From J005 sp964613235 (GTDB lineage Bacteria > Pseudomonadota > Zetaproteobacteria > Mariprofundales > Mariprofundaceae), in contig CAZTGM010000009.1 in the NCBI GenBank assembly GCA_964613235.1, forward strand, positions 1 through 37,610: 37,610 nt of DNA. Reading direction: 5' to 3'. Below are positions 15,813-23,750 of the stretch, piece after piece; the first letter of the stretch is position 1, and each line of letters begins with the position of its first letter. Below the pieces are notes generated by a model, which did no database searches, was not told the origin of the DNA, and was given only the letters and a program-made list of their open reading frames with translations. The position numbers and the translations under genes are program-made.

Positions 15813-15995
15813 TTATACTTCGTCGCTGCTTTTGATTTCGCGGCCTTTATAAAAGCCACAATGCGGACAGGCATGATGCGGGCGCATCATTTCGCCGCAT
15901 TCCGGGCATTCACTCATGCCGGCAGGAACGATCCTGTCGTGAGCGCGGCGCATATTCCGCTTGGATGTACTGGTTTTTCTCTTTGGAACTGCCAT
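15813..15995 (-). CDS. rpmF: 50S ribosomal protein L32
   Basis: Small 60 aa ribosomal protein starting MAVPKRKTSTSKRNMRRAHD. It has a full zinc ribbon: C30-x2-C33 and C43-x2-C46, so it is the zinc-binding (C+) form; no zinc-free paralogue is in the window. It lies between yceD and plsX, the conserved gene order that couples ribosome and membrane lipid genes in many Pseudomonadota. GGAG-like AAGGAG is present upstream of the ATG. Confidence 0.98.
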   Translation of the reverse strand: MAVPKRKTSTSKRNMRRAHDRIVPAGMSECPECGEMMRPHHACPHCGFYKGREIKSSDEV

Positions 15996-16031
15996 GTTTT
16001 ATACTCCTTCACCAAGGGTGAACATAATTCA

Positions 16032-16553
16032 TCAATCTTTCAGTTTCAACTGACGCAATGCTGCAAACGGATGGTCATCATCCGTTGTGCGGCAACGACA
16101 GGATTCGCTGTTCAGGTTGCATCCACAACCACCACACAGGCCCGCGCACTGCTTGCTGCAAGCCACATCACTCTGCCAGGCCAGCCAGATCTCCTCCCGC
16201 AGGAGATCCACCAGACTCAGCTGACCGGGAGGTAACAATACATCCTCATCAGCCTCTTCCGGCTCATCTGAGAGCTGGAAGTCTCGCTGCACATCACCTT
16301 CGACATGCCAGTCGAAAGGCTCAAGACAACGGCAGCAATCCCGCCTGATCAACGTTTGCCAGTGCCCCGTCAGATGGTAACAGTCACCGCTGCGGCAAAC
16401 CGAACCATGCCATCGCACATCTGCCCTCAAGCCATCAATAGCATTAATATGCCCTTGCTGCTCGTCACGCATGGCATCAAGCGGAAGCGCAACGTCCCAA
16501 GTGTATCCCCGGGCGGGCAAATCCTGCAATGTAATATCCCATTGATGAGGCAC
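16032..16553 (-). CDS. yceD: YceD family (DUF177) metal-binding protein, 23S rRNA accumulation
   Basis: DUF177 proteins precede rpmF in most proteobacteria and are needed for normal 23S rRNA accumulation in E. coli and plants. The 173 aa product has a central RDCCRCLEPFDW block and a Cys-rich C-terminal segment (CSKQCAGLCGGCGCNLN, then CRC) that matches the family's usual CxxxCxGLCxxCGxNLN pattern. The start is GTG at 16553 with GGAG five bases upstream. It is the first gene of the fab operon, behind a promoter that overlaps the lpxB stop codon. Confidence 0.88.
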   Translation of the reverse strand: MPHQWDITLQDLPARGYTWDVALPLDAMRDEQQGHINAIDGLRADVRWHGSVCRSGDCYHLTGHWQTLIRRDCCRCLEPFDWHVEGDVQRDFQLSDEPEEADEDVLLPPGQLSLVDLLREEIWLAWQSDVACSKQCAGLCGGCGCNLNSESCRCRTTDDDHPFAALRQLKLKD

Positions 16554-16587
16554 GCAATCTCCATGGCGCAGCTAATGCTGGCGGCGC

Positions 16588-16615
16588 ATTATGGATATTG
16601 CTCCTAGGGGGTCAA
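16588..16615 (-). promoter_or_regulatory. Candidate promoter of the yceD-rpmF-plsX-fab operon
   Basis: On the minus strand TTGACC (16610-16615, five of six) and CATAAT (16588-16593, five of six) are 16 bases apart. Transcription would begin near 16581, giving a leader of about 28 bases before the GTG of yceD. The -35 box includes the lpxB stop codon (16612-16614). This is among the best sigma-70 matches in the window. Confidence 0.6.
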
Positions 16616-17751
16616 GTAAGGGTTGCGGGCTCTGCCAGGGAATGGATCAGCCGAAGCACATGGGCCGACGGATTATCGTGCCCGAGCAAATGACGCAGTT
16701 CAGCGAACGCCTTTCGTTGTGCGGCCGCGGCAGAATCCTGCACAAGCAAGGTTTCCAGTTCCTCACAAATACGCGCGCTGTTACAGGCTTCCTGTAGCAG
16801 TTCCGGCATAACGGGACGATCTCCCAGCAATATATTGGCCAGCCCGGCACAGCGAATACGCACCAGACGCTTGGCCAGAAACGCCATCAGGGGCGGTGCC
16901 TTGTAGATCAGCACCGTCGGCACATCCCACAGGGCCAGCTCCAGCGTCGCAGTACCAGACACGGCCACTGCCGCATCCACACCACGCAATGAAAAATCCT
17001 CCTCATCACGCGCAATAAAATGCACATTCGGCATTTGCAATGGTGCTAGTTGCTGCATGGACGCACTATTGGCCTGTGGCACAACAAACTGGATATTGGC
17101 ATGCCGCTGACAAAGCTGCTGCAACACCTCTGCCAGAATTGGCACATGAGTGCGTAACTCACCGGCACGGCTGCCCGGCAACACGCCGACCAGAAGCTGT
17201 TGTGGTTCTATTCCCAGATGGCGCCGTAGCTTCACTGCATCCCAGCCATGCTGACAGGTAATGGCCGAGGGATTGCCAACGTAATGCGCATGAATGCCGT
17301 GCCCGGCAAACCATTCCACTTCAAAAGGAAGAATCGAAGCAACCGCATCCTGTGATGTTTTCAGGCGTTTAACCCGCCATGCACCCCAGGCCCACAGTTT
17401 GGGGGCAATATACTGGATAACCGGAATTCCCATGGCACGCAACTTTTGCCCCAGACGCATATGAAAGCCCGGGAAATCCACCAGCACAGCCACATCAGGC
17501 CTGTGTTCACGACAACACTCAAGCACCTCTTGCTCAATGCGACGAATACGTGGCAGGGCCTTGAGCACATCACCAATACCCATGACATTCAGCGACTCCA
17601 TTCGCTGCACAACCTGACATCCCTCGACACGCATGGCCGGCCCGGCAATACCACGCCAGTGTATCTTTTCTCCTTCATCGTGTGCCTGACGCAGCAGGGA
17701 TGCTGCATGCGCATCGCCTGAAACTTCCCCGGCACTAATGAATACTTCCAT
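16612..17751 (-). CDS. lpxB: Lipid-A-disaccharide synthase LpxB
   Basis: GT19 glycosyltransferase that joins UDP-2,3-diacylglucosamine and lipid X into the lipid A disaccharide at the inner membrane. 379 aa from ATG at 17751 (GTG at 17754 would add one residue). Recognised by the N-terminal AGEVSGD, by VLVDFPGFHMRLGQKLRAMGIPVIQYIAPKLWAW-type blocks, by LLVGVLPGSRAGEL, and by AVAVSGTATLELALWDVPTV near the donor site. It follows lpxI by a few bases, so the enzyme that makes lipid X and the one that uses it are adjacent. It is the last gene of the lpx run. Confidence 0.96.
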   Translation of the reverse strand: MEVFISAGEVSGDAHAASLLRQAHDEGEKIHWRGIAGPAMRVEGCQVVQRMESLNVMGIGDVLKALPRIRRIEQEVLECCREHRPDVAVLVDFPGFHMRLGQKLRAMGIPVIQYIAPKLWAWGAWRVKRLKTSQDAVASILPFEVEWFAGHGIHAHYVGNPSAITCQHGWDAVKLRRHLGIEPQQLLVGVLPGSRAGELRTHVPILAEVLQQLCQRHANIQFVVPQANSASMQQLAPLQMPNVHFIARDEEDFSLRGVDAAVAVSGTATLELALWDVPTVLIYKAPPLMAFLAKRLVRIRCAGLANILLGDRPVMPELLQEACNSARICEELETLLVQDSAAAAQRKAFAELRHLLGHDNPSAHVLRLIHSLAEPATLT

Positions 17752-17757
17752 CACAAA

Positions 17758-18594
17758 TCAATGGCTTATCAGATCTTTTTTATCAAGTGCATAAACAGAT
17801 ATCTGATATTGATTTGCCAGCTCGATAAACGATGCTTTTTCAATCAGCAAAGTGCATTCGGCCTCGATACACAGTGTATGGCAACCGGCCTGGTGCATCG
17901 TGCGCAAGGTGTCCGGCCCGGCAGCAGGCACATCGAAACGGAGATCCTGCGCAGGCTTGGCCACCTTGACGACAACTGCCTTGTCCTGCTGGGCCAGCGA
18001 ACCACCACGTAAAATGGCTTCATCCGTTCCTTCAATTGCCTCAACGGCCATAACCGCCTGATCCCTGACTACAACTGTCTGACCGATATCCAGTCCGGCA
18101 ATGGCTTTGGCCTGGCGGAAACCGAAATACATGTCCTGCAGGGTTGAAGCTGATGGTGGCGGACCGGCAATATGGCCATTGCGTGCCAGCATATCACCGG
18201 CATAGCGGGTTTGCGGAATCAGCTTAAGGCCGGCATCCTCCAACAGAGAGGCAACTGTCAGCAAAATCGTATCATCTTTTTTGTCTTTCATGGACAGCAG
18301 TCCCTTGATGGCTGTCATATCCGGGCGAAAATTGCGGAAAATATTGACTTTGCGAATCTTGCCGGCCATGACGACCTCGTGCACACCCTGGCGCTTTAAT
18401 GCCTTGATCATGCTGCCGATCTGGCCGATATGCAGCCATGTCGTCGTTTTGGCTACACGCTCAATTTCAGCAAAAGTCTCTTCCCTGGCTGCCACGCAGT
18501 GCACTTCAAAGCCATGCGTAACAAGGTTCTCGGCCAATTCAATCGGAAAATGTCCATAGCCTGCAATCAGGCCGATTTTTTTGACGTCGGTCAC
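17758..18594 (-). CDS. lpxI: UDP-2,3-diacylglucosamine pyrophosphatase LpxI (DUF1009)
   Basis: Hydrolyses UDP-2,3-diacylglucosamine to lipid X and UMP. LpxI was shown in Caulobacter to replace the unrelated LpxH; it attacks the other phosphorus of the pyrophosphate. The 278 aa protein shows DUF1009 blocks: IGLIAGYGHFPIELAENL at the N terminus, VMAGKIRKVNIF, AGDMLARNGHIAGPPPS, and the C-terminal KVAKPAQDLRFDVPAAGPDTLRTMHQAGC. The start is GTG at 18594, ten bases after the lpxA stop, with no clear ribosome binding site. Its position exactly between lpxA and lpxB supports the call; no lpxH is visible in the window. Confidence 0.94.
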   Translation of the reverse strand: MTDVKKIGLIAGYGHFPIELAENLVTHGFEVHCVAAREETFAEIERVAKTTTWLHIGQIGSMIKALKRQGVHEVVMAGKIRKVNIFRNFRPDMTAIKGLLSMKDKKDDTILLTVASLLEDAGLKLIPQTRYAGDMLARNGHIAGPPPSASTLQDMYFGFRQAKAIAGLDIGQTVVVRDQAVMAVEAIEGTDEAILRGGSLAQQDKAVVVKVAKPAQDLRFDVPAAGPDTLRTMHQAGCHTLCIEAECTLLIEKASFIELANQYQISVYALDKKDLISH

Positions 18595-18603
18595 AACAAA
18601 CGA

Positions 18604-19395
18604 TTATCTGTCACGCCGGTGCACAATGACACCCCGCTCCGCCGCACGAACAAAATCAATCAGGTACTGTCCGTTTACATCGGCAGCCATGGCTTCAGCC
18701 TGCTGCAAGCGTTCGCTCATTTTGCCGCTGCCCTGCAGCAACACACGATATAATTCCTTCAAATGCCGAATTTGCTCACCACTTAAGCCTCGTCGCTTCA
18801 GCCCAATCAGATTCAAACCACTGAGCCCGGGCTGATAGCCACCAGATACCAGACAAAACGGTGGCACGTCTTTGGTCGGACCGCACATGCCACCGACCAT
18901 CGCATATTTGCCGATACGAACAAACTGATGCACCGCCGACAACCCCCCCAGAATCACGCCATCCTCAACGGTAATATGACCTGCCAGCGTGGCACAATTG
19001 GCCATGATTACCTCATCGCCGAGGATACAATCATGTGCCACATGCGTGTAGGCCATCAACAGATTACGATTGCCCAAACGGGTTACCATGCCACCGCCTT
19101 CAGTGCCAAGGTTGATGGTTACGTTTTCACGGATCGTATTGTCATCACCAATAATGACTTCAGAAGGCTCGCCATGATATTTCAAATCCTGCGGTACCTG
19201 GCCAATTGAGGAAAACGGAAAGAAACGATTACGAGCGCCAATAGTCGTATGCCCATCAATCACCACATGTGACATCAGCTCAGTGCCCGACCCCAGGCTG
19301 ACATTGGCACCCACGATACAATACGGACCGATGATGACATCATCGGCCAACTGTGCTTCCGCAGCAACGATGGCCGTCGGGTGGATCGTCGTCAT
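18604..19395 (-). CDS. lpxA: UDP-N-acetylglucosamine acyltransferase LpxA
   Basis: First step of lipid A synthesis: transfers 3-hydroxyacyl from ACP to UDP-GlcNAc. The 263 aa protein is a left-handed beta-helix of hexapeptide repeats ([LIV]GxxxX) with the catalytic His equivalent to E. coli H125 at H121 (THVAHDC) and LAGHITVEDGVILGG next to it. It has the C-terminal helical domain. The start overlaps the fabZ stop as ATGA. The pair fabZ-lpxA links competition for 3-hydroxyacyl-ACP between fatty acid and lipid A synthesis. Confidence 0.97.
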   Translation of the reverse strand: MTTIHPTAIVAAEAQLADDVIIGPYCIVGANVSLGSGTELMSHVVIDGHTTIGARNRFFPFSSIGQVPQDLKYHGEPSEVIIGDDNTIRENVTINLGTEGGGMVTRLGNRNLLMAYTHVAHDCILGDEVIMANCATLAGHITVEDGVILGGLSAVHQFVRIGKYAMVGGMCGPTKDVPPFCLVSGGYQPGLSGLNLIGLKRRGLSGEQIRHLKELYRVLLQGSGKMSERLQQAEAMAADVNGQYLIDFVRAAERGVIVHRRDR

Positions 19396-19838
19396 GCTTC
19401 GTCCCGGGGAAACAGGGTAGCCAACAATGTACCTTCACAAACGAGCGTGCCATCGACGAAAGCCTCACCTTTCAGCCGCCACATCAACCCCCTGTGCCTT
19501 AACACATGCATTTCGAAAATCACCTGATCGCCGGGGCGCACAGGTTTGCGGAAACGTACGCCGTCAATGCCGGTGAAATACACCAGATACTCACGATCAT
19601 CTTCTACTGACTCAAATGCCAGTACGCCTCCGGCCTGAGCCATGGCTTCTACCAGCAACACGCCGGGCATAACCGGATGCATCGGAAAGTGCCCCATAAA
19701 CTGTGGTTCGTTCACCGTCACATTCTTCAGTGCCTTGATGTACTCCCCCTGCTCCAGTTCTAGCACCCGGTCAATAAGCAGGAACGGATATCTGTGCGGC
19801 AATTTTTTCATCACAGCATCAATGGACATTTGCGTCAT
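19392..19838 (-). CDS. fabZ: 3-hydroxyacyl-[ACP] dehydratase FabZ
   Basis: Hot-dog fold dehydratase of fatty acid elongation, 148 aa. The active-site His is H50 in MGHFPMHPVMPGVL and the Glu is E64 in LLVEAMAQ. ATG at 19838 is chosen because GGGAG lies just upstream and the protein then has family length; the frame is open 22 codons further, into lpxD, without homology. The start lies inside the gap after the lpxD stop (19855). It overlaps lpxA at the other end. Confidence 0.96.
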   Translation of the reverse strand: MTQMSIDAVMKKLPHRYPFLLIDRVLELEQGEYIKALKNVTVNEPQFMGHFPMHPVMPGVLLVEAMAQAGGVLAFESVEDDREYLVYFTGIDGVRFRKPVRPGDQVIFEMHVLRHRGLMWRLKGEAFVDGTLVCEGTLLATLFPRDEA

Positions 19839-19854
19839 GGGTTTCTCCCGGCAG

Positions 19855-20865
19855 TTATTTTTGTAATTTTCTGATGATCTCCGGCAATTTCTGCATGATG
19901 GCAATCATGCGCATCCAGGCCCGCTGTGGCATGACCGGACTGCCGCCATAAACGCCTGTTTCCAGATTGCTCATGACACCACTCTGGGCTGCGATTTTGC
20001 AACTTGGTGCAATTTCAATATGTCCTGCGAATCCTGCCTGTCCTCCGACCTGGCAGCCAGCGCCAATCTTTGTAGAACCTGAAACCCCCACCTGACTGGC
20101 CATAATGCTATACGCACCAATGCGAACGTTATGTCCAATCTGAATCAGGTTGTCCAGCTTGACACCCTGCTCGATCATCGTATCGCCCAGCGCTCCACGA
20201 TCAATACAGGTTTTCGCACCAATTTCCACATCATCAGCCAGAATGACACGCCCTGTCTGTGGAATTTTCAGATGCTCCTTCCCGTTCCAGGCGTAACCAA
20301 AACCATCCGAGCCAATAACTGCCCCCGCCTGCAGGATCACGCGATCACCCAACACGCACCCTTCCGCGATAAATGCATGAGGATGCAGCAAACAGTCTTC
20401 ACCAATGGTCACATGGTCGCCAATGATGCATCCCGGGCCAATGATTGTTCCACGCCCGATGTGCACACCAGCACCAATTACTGCCTGTGCTGCGATATCT
20501 ACATCATCAGCAATCACGGCGCTGGTATCAATGGATGCACTTGCATGACGCAGGGCGGAGGCTTTTGGCTGCGGGTGAAACACGCGCTGCAAAACAGCAA
20601 AGCCCAGATAGGGGTCCCGGGTACGCATGACCGGCAGCCCCTCAGGCACGATTTCATGCTCTCCGACCAGAATCACACCGGCTTTTGATCGCTTAAGCAG
20701 GGAACGATACTTCACATTGGCCAGAAAGGTACCTTCATGCGGCCCGGCCCCCGCCAGCGTATTCATGCCACAGATGCAATGCTCCGGTTTGCAGGAATCT
20801 GACAACGAACCTCCGACCAGATCGGCCGCTTCCGCCAAGGTTATTCCTGATCGTTGATCCGGCAC
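19855..20865 (-). CDS. lpxD: UDP-3-O-(3-hydroxyacyl)glucosamine N-acyltransferase LpxD
   Basis: Third lipid A enzyme, adding the N-linked hydroxyacyl chain. The 336 aa protein has the N-terminal uridine-binding domain (LANVKYRSLLKRSKAGVILV), then a long hexapeptide-repeat beta-helix with the catalytic His in LIQIGHNVRIG, GDHVTIGEDCLLHPHAFI, and the C-terminal helix. The start is GTG at 20865, four bases after the skp stop, with no strong ribosome binding site, suggesting translational coupling. Gene order bamA-skp-lpxD-fabZ-lpxA matches E. coli. Confidence 0.96.
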   Translation of the reverse strand: MPDQRSGITLAEAADLVGGSLSDSCKPEHCICGMNTLAGAGPHEGTFLANVKYRSLLKRSKAGVILVGEHEIVPEGLPVMRTRDPYLGFAVLQRVFHPQPKASALRHASASIDTSAVIADDVDIAAQAVIGAGVHIGRGTIIGPGCIIGDHVTIGEDCLLHPHAFIAEGCVLGDRVILQAGAVIGSDGFGYAWNGKEHLKIPQTGRVILADDVEIGAKTCIDRGALGDTMIEQGVKLDNLIQIGHNVRIGAYSIMASQVGVSGSTKIGAGCQVGGQAGFAGHIEIAPSCKIAAQSGVMSNLETGVYGGSPVMPQRAWMRMIAIMQKLPEIIRKLQK

Positions 20866-20868
20866 GAT

Positions 20869-21387
20869 TTAATTCTTGTCGAGCATTCTCGTGATTTCTG
20901 CCGTAATATCATGACTGGGATCGGCATACAGCAGGATGGGCTTGCCAAAGATATAATCATATTTTCCGCTCTTGCCGTATTCCTTGATCACCCGTTGCAA
21001 TTTCGAACCCACCGACATATCCAGACGATTTTTCTCTGCCGTCAGCTCATCCTTGGCATCCTGCATCGTACGTGAAAAATTCTTGCGCATTTCCTTGATC
21101 TCGTTCTGTTTAAGCTCAAGTCGGTCCGGCGACATGGCCATGGACTGATTCTGCAAATCCTTTTCGGCCTGCTCGATTTTCTTGCGCAGTGCATCCAGCT
21201 CTTTTTTCTTTTTATTCTGCAAGGCTTCAAGCTTTTTGATACCAGCCTGATAGGCTTTCGTATTCTCCACAGCACTTTTCACATCAAGATAGGCAATTTT
21301 CAACTCGGCTGCCGATGCCGCCGATACTGTACCCAGCGCCATCAACAACACCAGAAGCATGCGCACAAATGATTTCCCTTTTAACAT
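20869..21387 (-). CDS. skp: Periplasmic OMP chaperone Skp/OmpH
   Basis: Trimeric jellyfish-shaped chaperone that escorts unfolded outer membrane proteins to BamA. The 172 aa precursor starts MLKGKSFVRMLLVLLMALGTV with a signal peptide cleaved after ASA-A, then IAYLDVKSAVENT, two long Lys/Glu-rich helices (coiled coil, about residues 45-130), and the C-terminal YDYIFGKPILLYAD strand of the body domain. ATG at 21387 is chosen because of AGGAG and GGAG upstream; the frame is open ten codons further into bamA. It sits directly after bamA, as usual. Confidence 0.93.
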   Translation of the reverse strand: MLKGKSFVRMLLVLLMALGTVSAASAAELKIAYLDVKSAVENTKAYQAGIKKLEALQNKKKKELDALRKKIEQAEKDLQNQSMAMSPDRLELKQNEIKEMRKNFSRTMQDAKDELTAEKNRLDMSVGSKLQRVIKEYGKSGKYDYIFGKPILLYADPSHDITAEITRMLDKN

Positions 21388-21416
21388 TTCTCCACTCCTA
21401 AACCTTGTACTCGTCA

Positions 21417-23741
21417 TCAGAAATTGCCACCGATGGAAAACTCAAACTGCCTTTTGATATCACCAGGTTGCGTTTTGATCGGAAAACCCCAAACAAAGCC
21501 CAACGGCCCCATCGGAGACATCCACTCAAAGCCCCAGCCGACAGAGCTCCGAACTTTACTCATCGAAAAGCGTTCCGTCACGTTGATTGTGTTGGCTCCC
21601 ACGGTAGCGGAAACATTTCCCCACACAAGGCCCGCATCGGCAAAAATAACGCCTCTGAAACCGGATGTTTTCATGCCTGGAACAGGAAAAAACAAATTCA
21701 CCGTGGCCGTAACCTGCCGGTCACCACCCAAAGGTTCGCCAGTCGCAGGGTCGCGCAGGGAAATGCCATAGGAGTCAAAGCCCCTGACCGTACCTACGCC
21801 ACCGATGGAATAACGCCGATTCAATGGCACATCATAGCCGCTCTGCGCCTGAATCACCCTGCCTTCGATTCTGGGCGCCAGCACAAAGTCATCCTCGCTA
21901 CCAAGCGGCACAAAGCCGGAAGCCGATGCAAACAGCTCCCGGAAATGATTCTGTCCACCCACACCGGCATAGGTAAAACCAAGCTGATCAAAGGTGCCAC
22001 GGGTCGGCGCCAACGTCGAATCTCGCGTATCATAACTGATGGACTGGGCAATCGAGCCGGTTGTCTGCCGCCCTTTCTGCGCCTGCAGCACAATCGAGGC
22101 ATCAGCCGGAATATTTTTCAGGTTGGTAACCTCGTAGCTATAGCCAATCTGATAGCGCAGATATTCGGTAAGCGGGATGCCAAAGTTAACACTTCCTCCG
22201 GCAGTTACCGAATCATAACTGGTGAATTGCTGTGTATTGCTGTCACGGCGATAGCCCATCACTGTTGCGGATACGTCCTGGCTGAAGAAATACGGGTCTG
22301 TCAGCGCAAGCTGGAAATCCTTTGTCTTGGCGCCGAAGGTGCCATTCAGATCAGCCTGATAACCTGATCCGAGAACATTTTTTTCATTGTATTTACCTTG
22401 TATGAAAACCTTTTCAACCTGGGAATAACCGATACCAAAAGAAATCGAACCACTCTTCTTTTCCGTGATATCCAGACGCATCTTCGTCTTTTTATCGGAT
22501 GACCCCTTGGGCAAAGCTACACGCACATCCTCAACAAACGCCAGACGTTTCAGGCGCTCCTTGCTGCGCTTAACTTTGCGTGCCGCATAACGTGCACCTT
22601 CATCCTGACGCAATTCGCGCCGCAATACCTCATCATTGGTTTTTTCATTTCCGGCAATATCGATGCGTTCCACATAAACTTCTCGGCCTTTTTCAATATC
22701 AAAGGTAATATCAACGATATTGCGACCCAAGTCTCGTTTGAACAACGGTGTTACCGTTGCATAGGCATAGCCATAATCGCCTACGGTTTCTGATAACTTC
22801 TCAATCGTCTCACGCAGTGCTTTCAGGGAATAAAGGTCCCCGCTTTCCATCACGAGCTGCTTTTCCAGCATCTGCTGACCGGGGACCATATCGCCCTGCA
22901 GGTGTACTTCACCCAGGGTATAGCGCGGCCCTTCATGAATGGAATAGGAAATATCGAAGCCTTGCTTGTCATGCGACAGGCTTGTCGAGGTGGATTCCAC
23001 CCGGGCATCCAGAAATCCTTCATTTTGGTAATACTGCTCAATCATCTGCACATCGCCAGCCACACGCTTTCGATCAAAAACATCACGATCCGTAACCCAG
23101 GTGGCCAGACTCATCTCGGAAGAGACAATGCGCGAGCGAAGTTCTTCATCCGACAATTGTTGATTACCAATAAAACGGATGCGTCGAATATGCGTCTTGG
23201 CTCCCTCGTCAATATTGATGGTCACGTTGACGCGACCATTTTCCGTCGGCTCCGCGCTGATAGTAACGGCCACCTGATAATAGCCTTTCTTCAGATAGCC
23301 TTTGCGAATCGTATTGATATCCGCCTTGCGGTTGGGCGGGTTATAAATCTGTCCAGCCTTCAGTTTCAGACGCATATTGAGATCCTTGGTTGTGACCTCT
23401 TCATTGCCCACGACATCAACCCTGGCAATCAACGGATATTCCTTGACGATATATTCCAGTACCACGCCATTTGCGCTGCGATGTCCCTCTACGTGGACAT
23501 CAGAAAAAAAACCGCTGCTGAAAATGCTTTTCACATCCTTGCTGATTGCCTTGCGATCCAAAAAATCACCTTTTCGAATGCTGATCCGGTCCAGCACCGT
23601 TTCTTTCTCGATATATTGATTGCCGCTTACTTTGATATCCAGCACGCGTAAGCGCTTCATACCGTCCGCAGCCAAAACGGAACCGGCAAACAACAACATC
23701 AGCAATATTGCCGGCAAAAATACCCATGTGTGTTTTCTCAT
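21417..23741 (-). CDS. bamA: Outer membrane protein assembly factor BamA (Omp85)
   Basis: Core of the Bam complex that folds beta-barrel proteins into the outer membrane. The 774 aa precursor has a signal peptide ending SVLA-A (about residue 25), five POTRA domains over about 28-420 (first one RVLDIKVSGNQYIEKETVL; later ones begin RVDVVGNEEV, RRIRFIGNQQL, GEVHLQGD, ERIDIAGNEKT), and a 16-strand barrel. The loop 6 motif is VRGFDSYGIS, and the last residue is Phe (FSIGGNF), the outer-membrane insertion signal. The start lies ten bases after the rseP stop. It is slightly shorter than E. coli BamA (810 aa) but complete. Confidence 0.97.
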   Translation of the reverse strand: MRKHTWVFLPAILLMLLFAGSVLAADGMKRLRVLDIKVSGNQYIEKETVLDRISIRKGDFLDRKAISKDVKSIFSSGFFSDVHVEGHRSANGVVLEYIVKEYPLIARVDVVGNEEVTTKDLNMRLKLKAGQIYNPPNRKADINTIRKGYLKKGYYQVAVTISAEPTENGRVNVTINIDEGAKTHIRRIRFIGNQQLSDEELRSRIVSSEMSLATWVTDRDVFDRKRVAGDVQMIEQYYQNEGFLDARVESTSTSLSHDKQGFDISYSIHEGPRYTLGEVHLQGDMVPGQQMLEKQLVMESGDLYSLKALRETIEKLSETVGDYGYAYATVTPLFKRDLGRNIVDITFDIEKGREVYVERIDIAGNEKTNDEVLRRELRQDEGARYAARKVKRSKERLKRLAFVEDVRVALPKGSSDKKTKMRLDITEKKSGSISFGIGYSQVEKVFIQGKYNEKNVLGSGYQADLNGTFGAKTKDFQLALTDPYFFSQDVSATVMGYRRDSNTQQFTSYDSVTAGGSVNFGIPLTEYLRYQIGYSYEVTNLKNIPADASIVLQAQKGRQTTGSIAQSISYDTRDSTLAPTRGTFDQLGFTYAGVGGQNHFRELFASASGFVPLGSEDDFVLAPRIEGRVIQAQSGYDVPLNRRYSIGGVGTVRGFDSYGISLRDPATGEPLGGDRQVTATVNLFFPVPGMKTSGFRGVIFADAGLVWGNVSATVGANTINVTERFSMSKVRSSVGWGFEWMSPMGPLGFVWGFPIKTQPGDIKRQFEFSIGGNF

Positions 23742-23750
23742 TCAGTATTC

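Noticed and set aside
16554..16611. Possible hairpin (AATGC/GCATT) in the lpxB-yceD gap
   Set aside because: Only five pairs and no T-run; the promoter explains the region better.
21405..22367. 320-codon plus-strand open frame opposite bamA
   Set aside because: Antisense to the BamA barrel, with no motif and no start signal.
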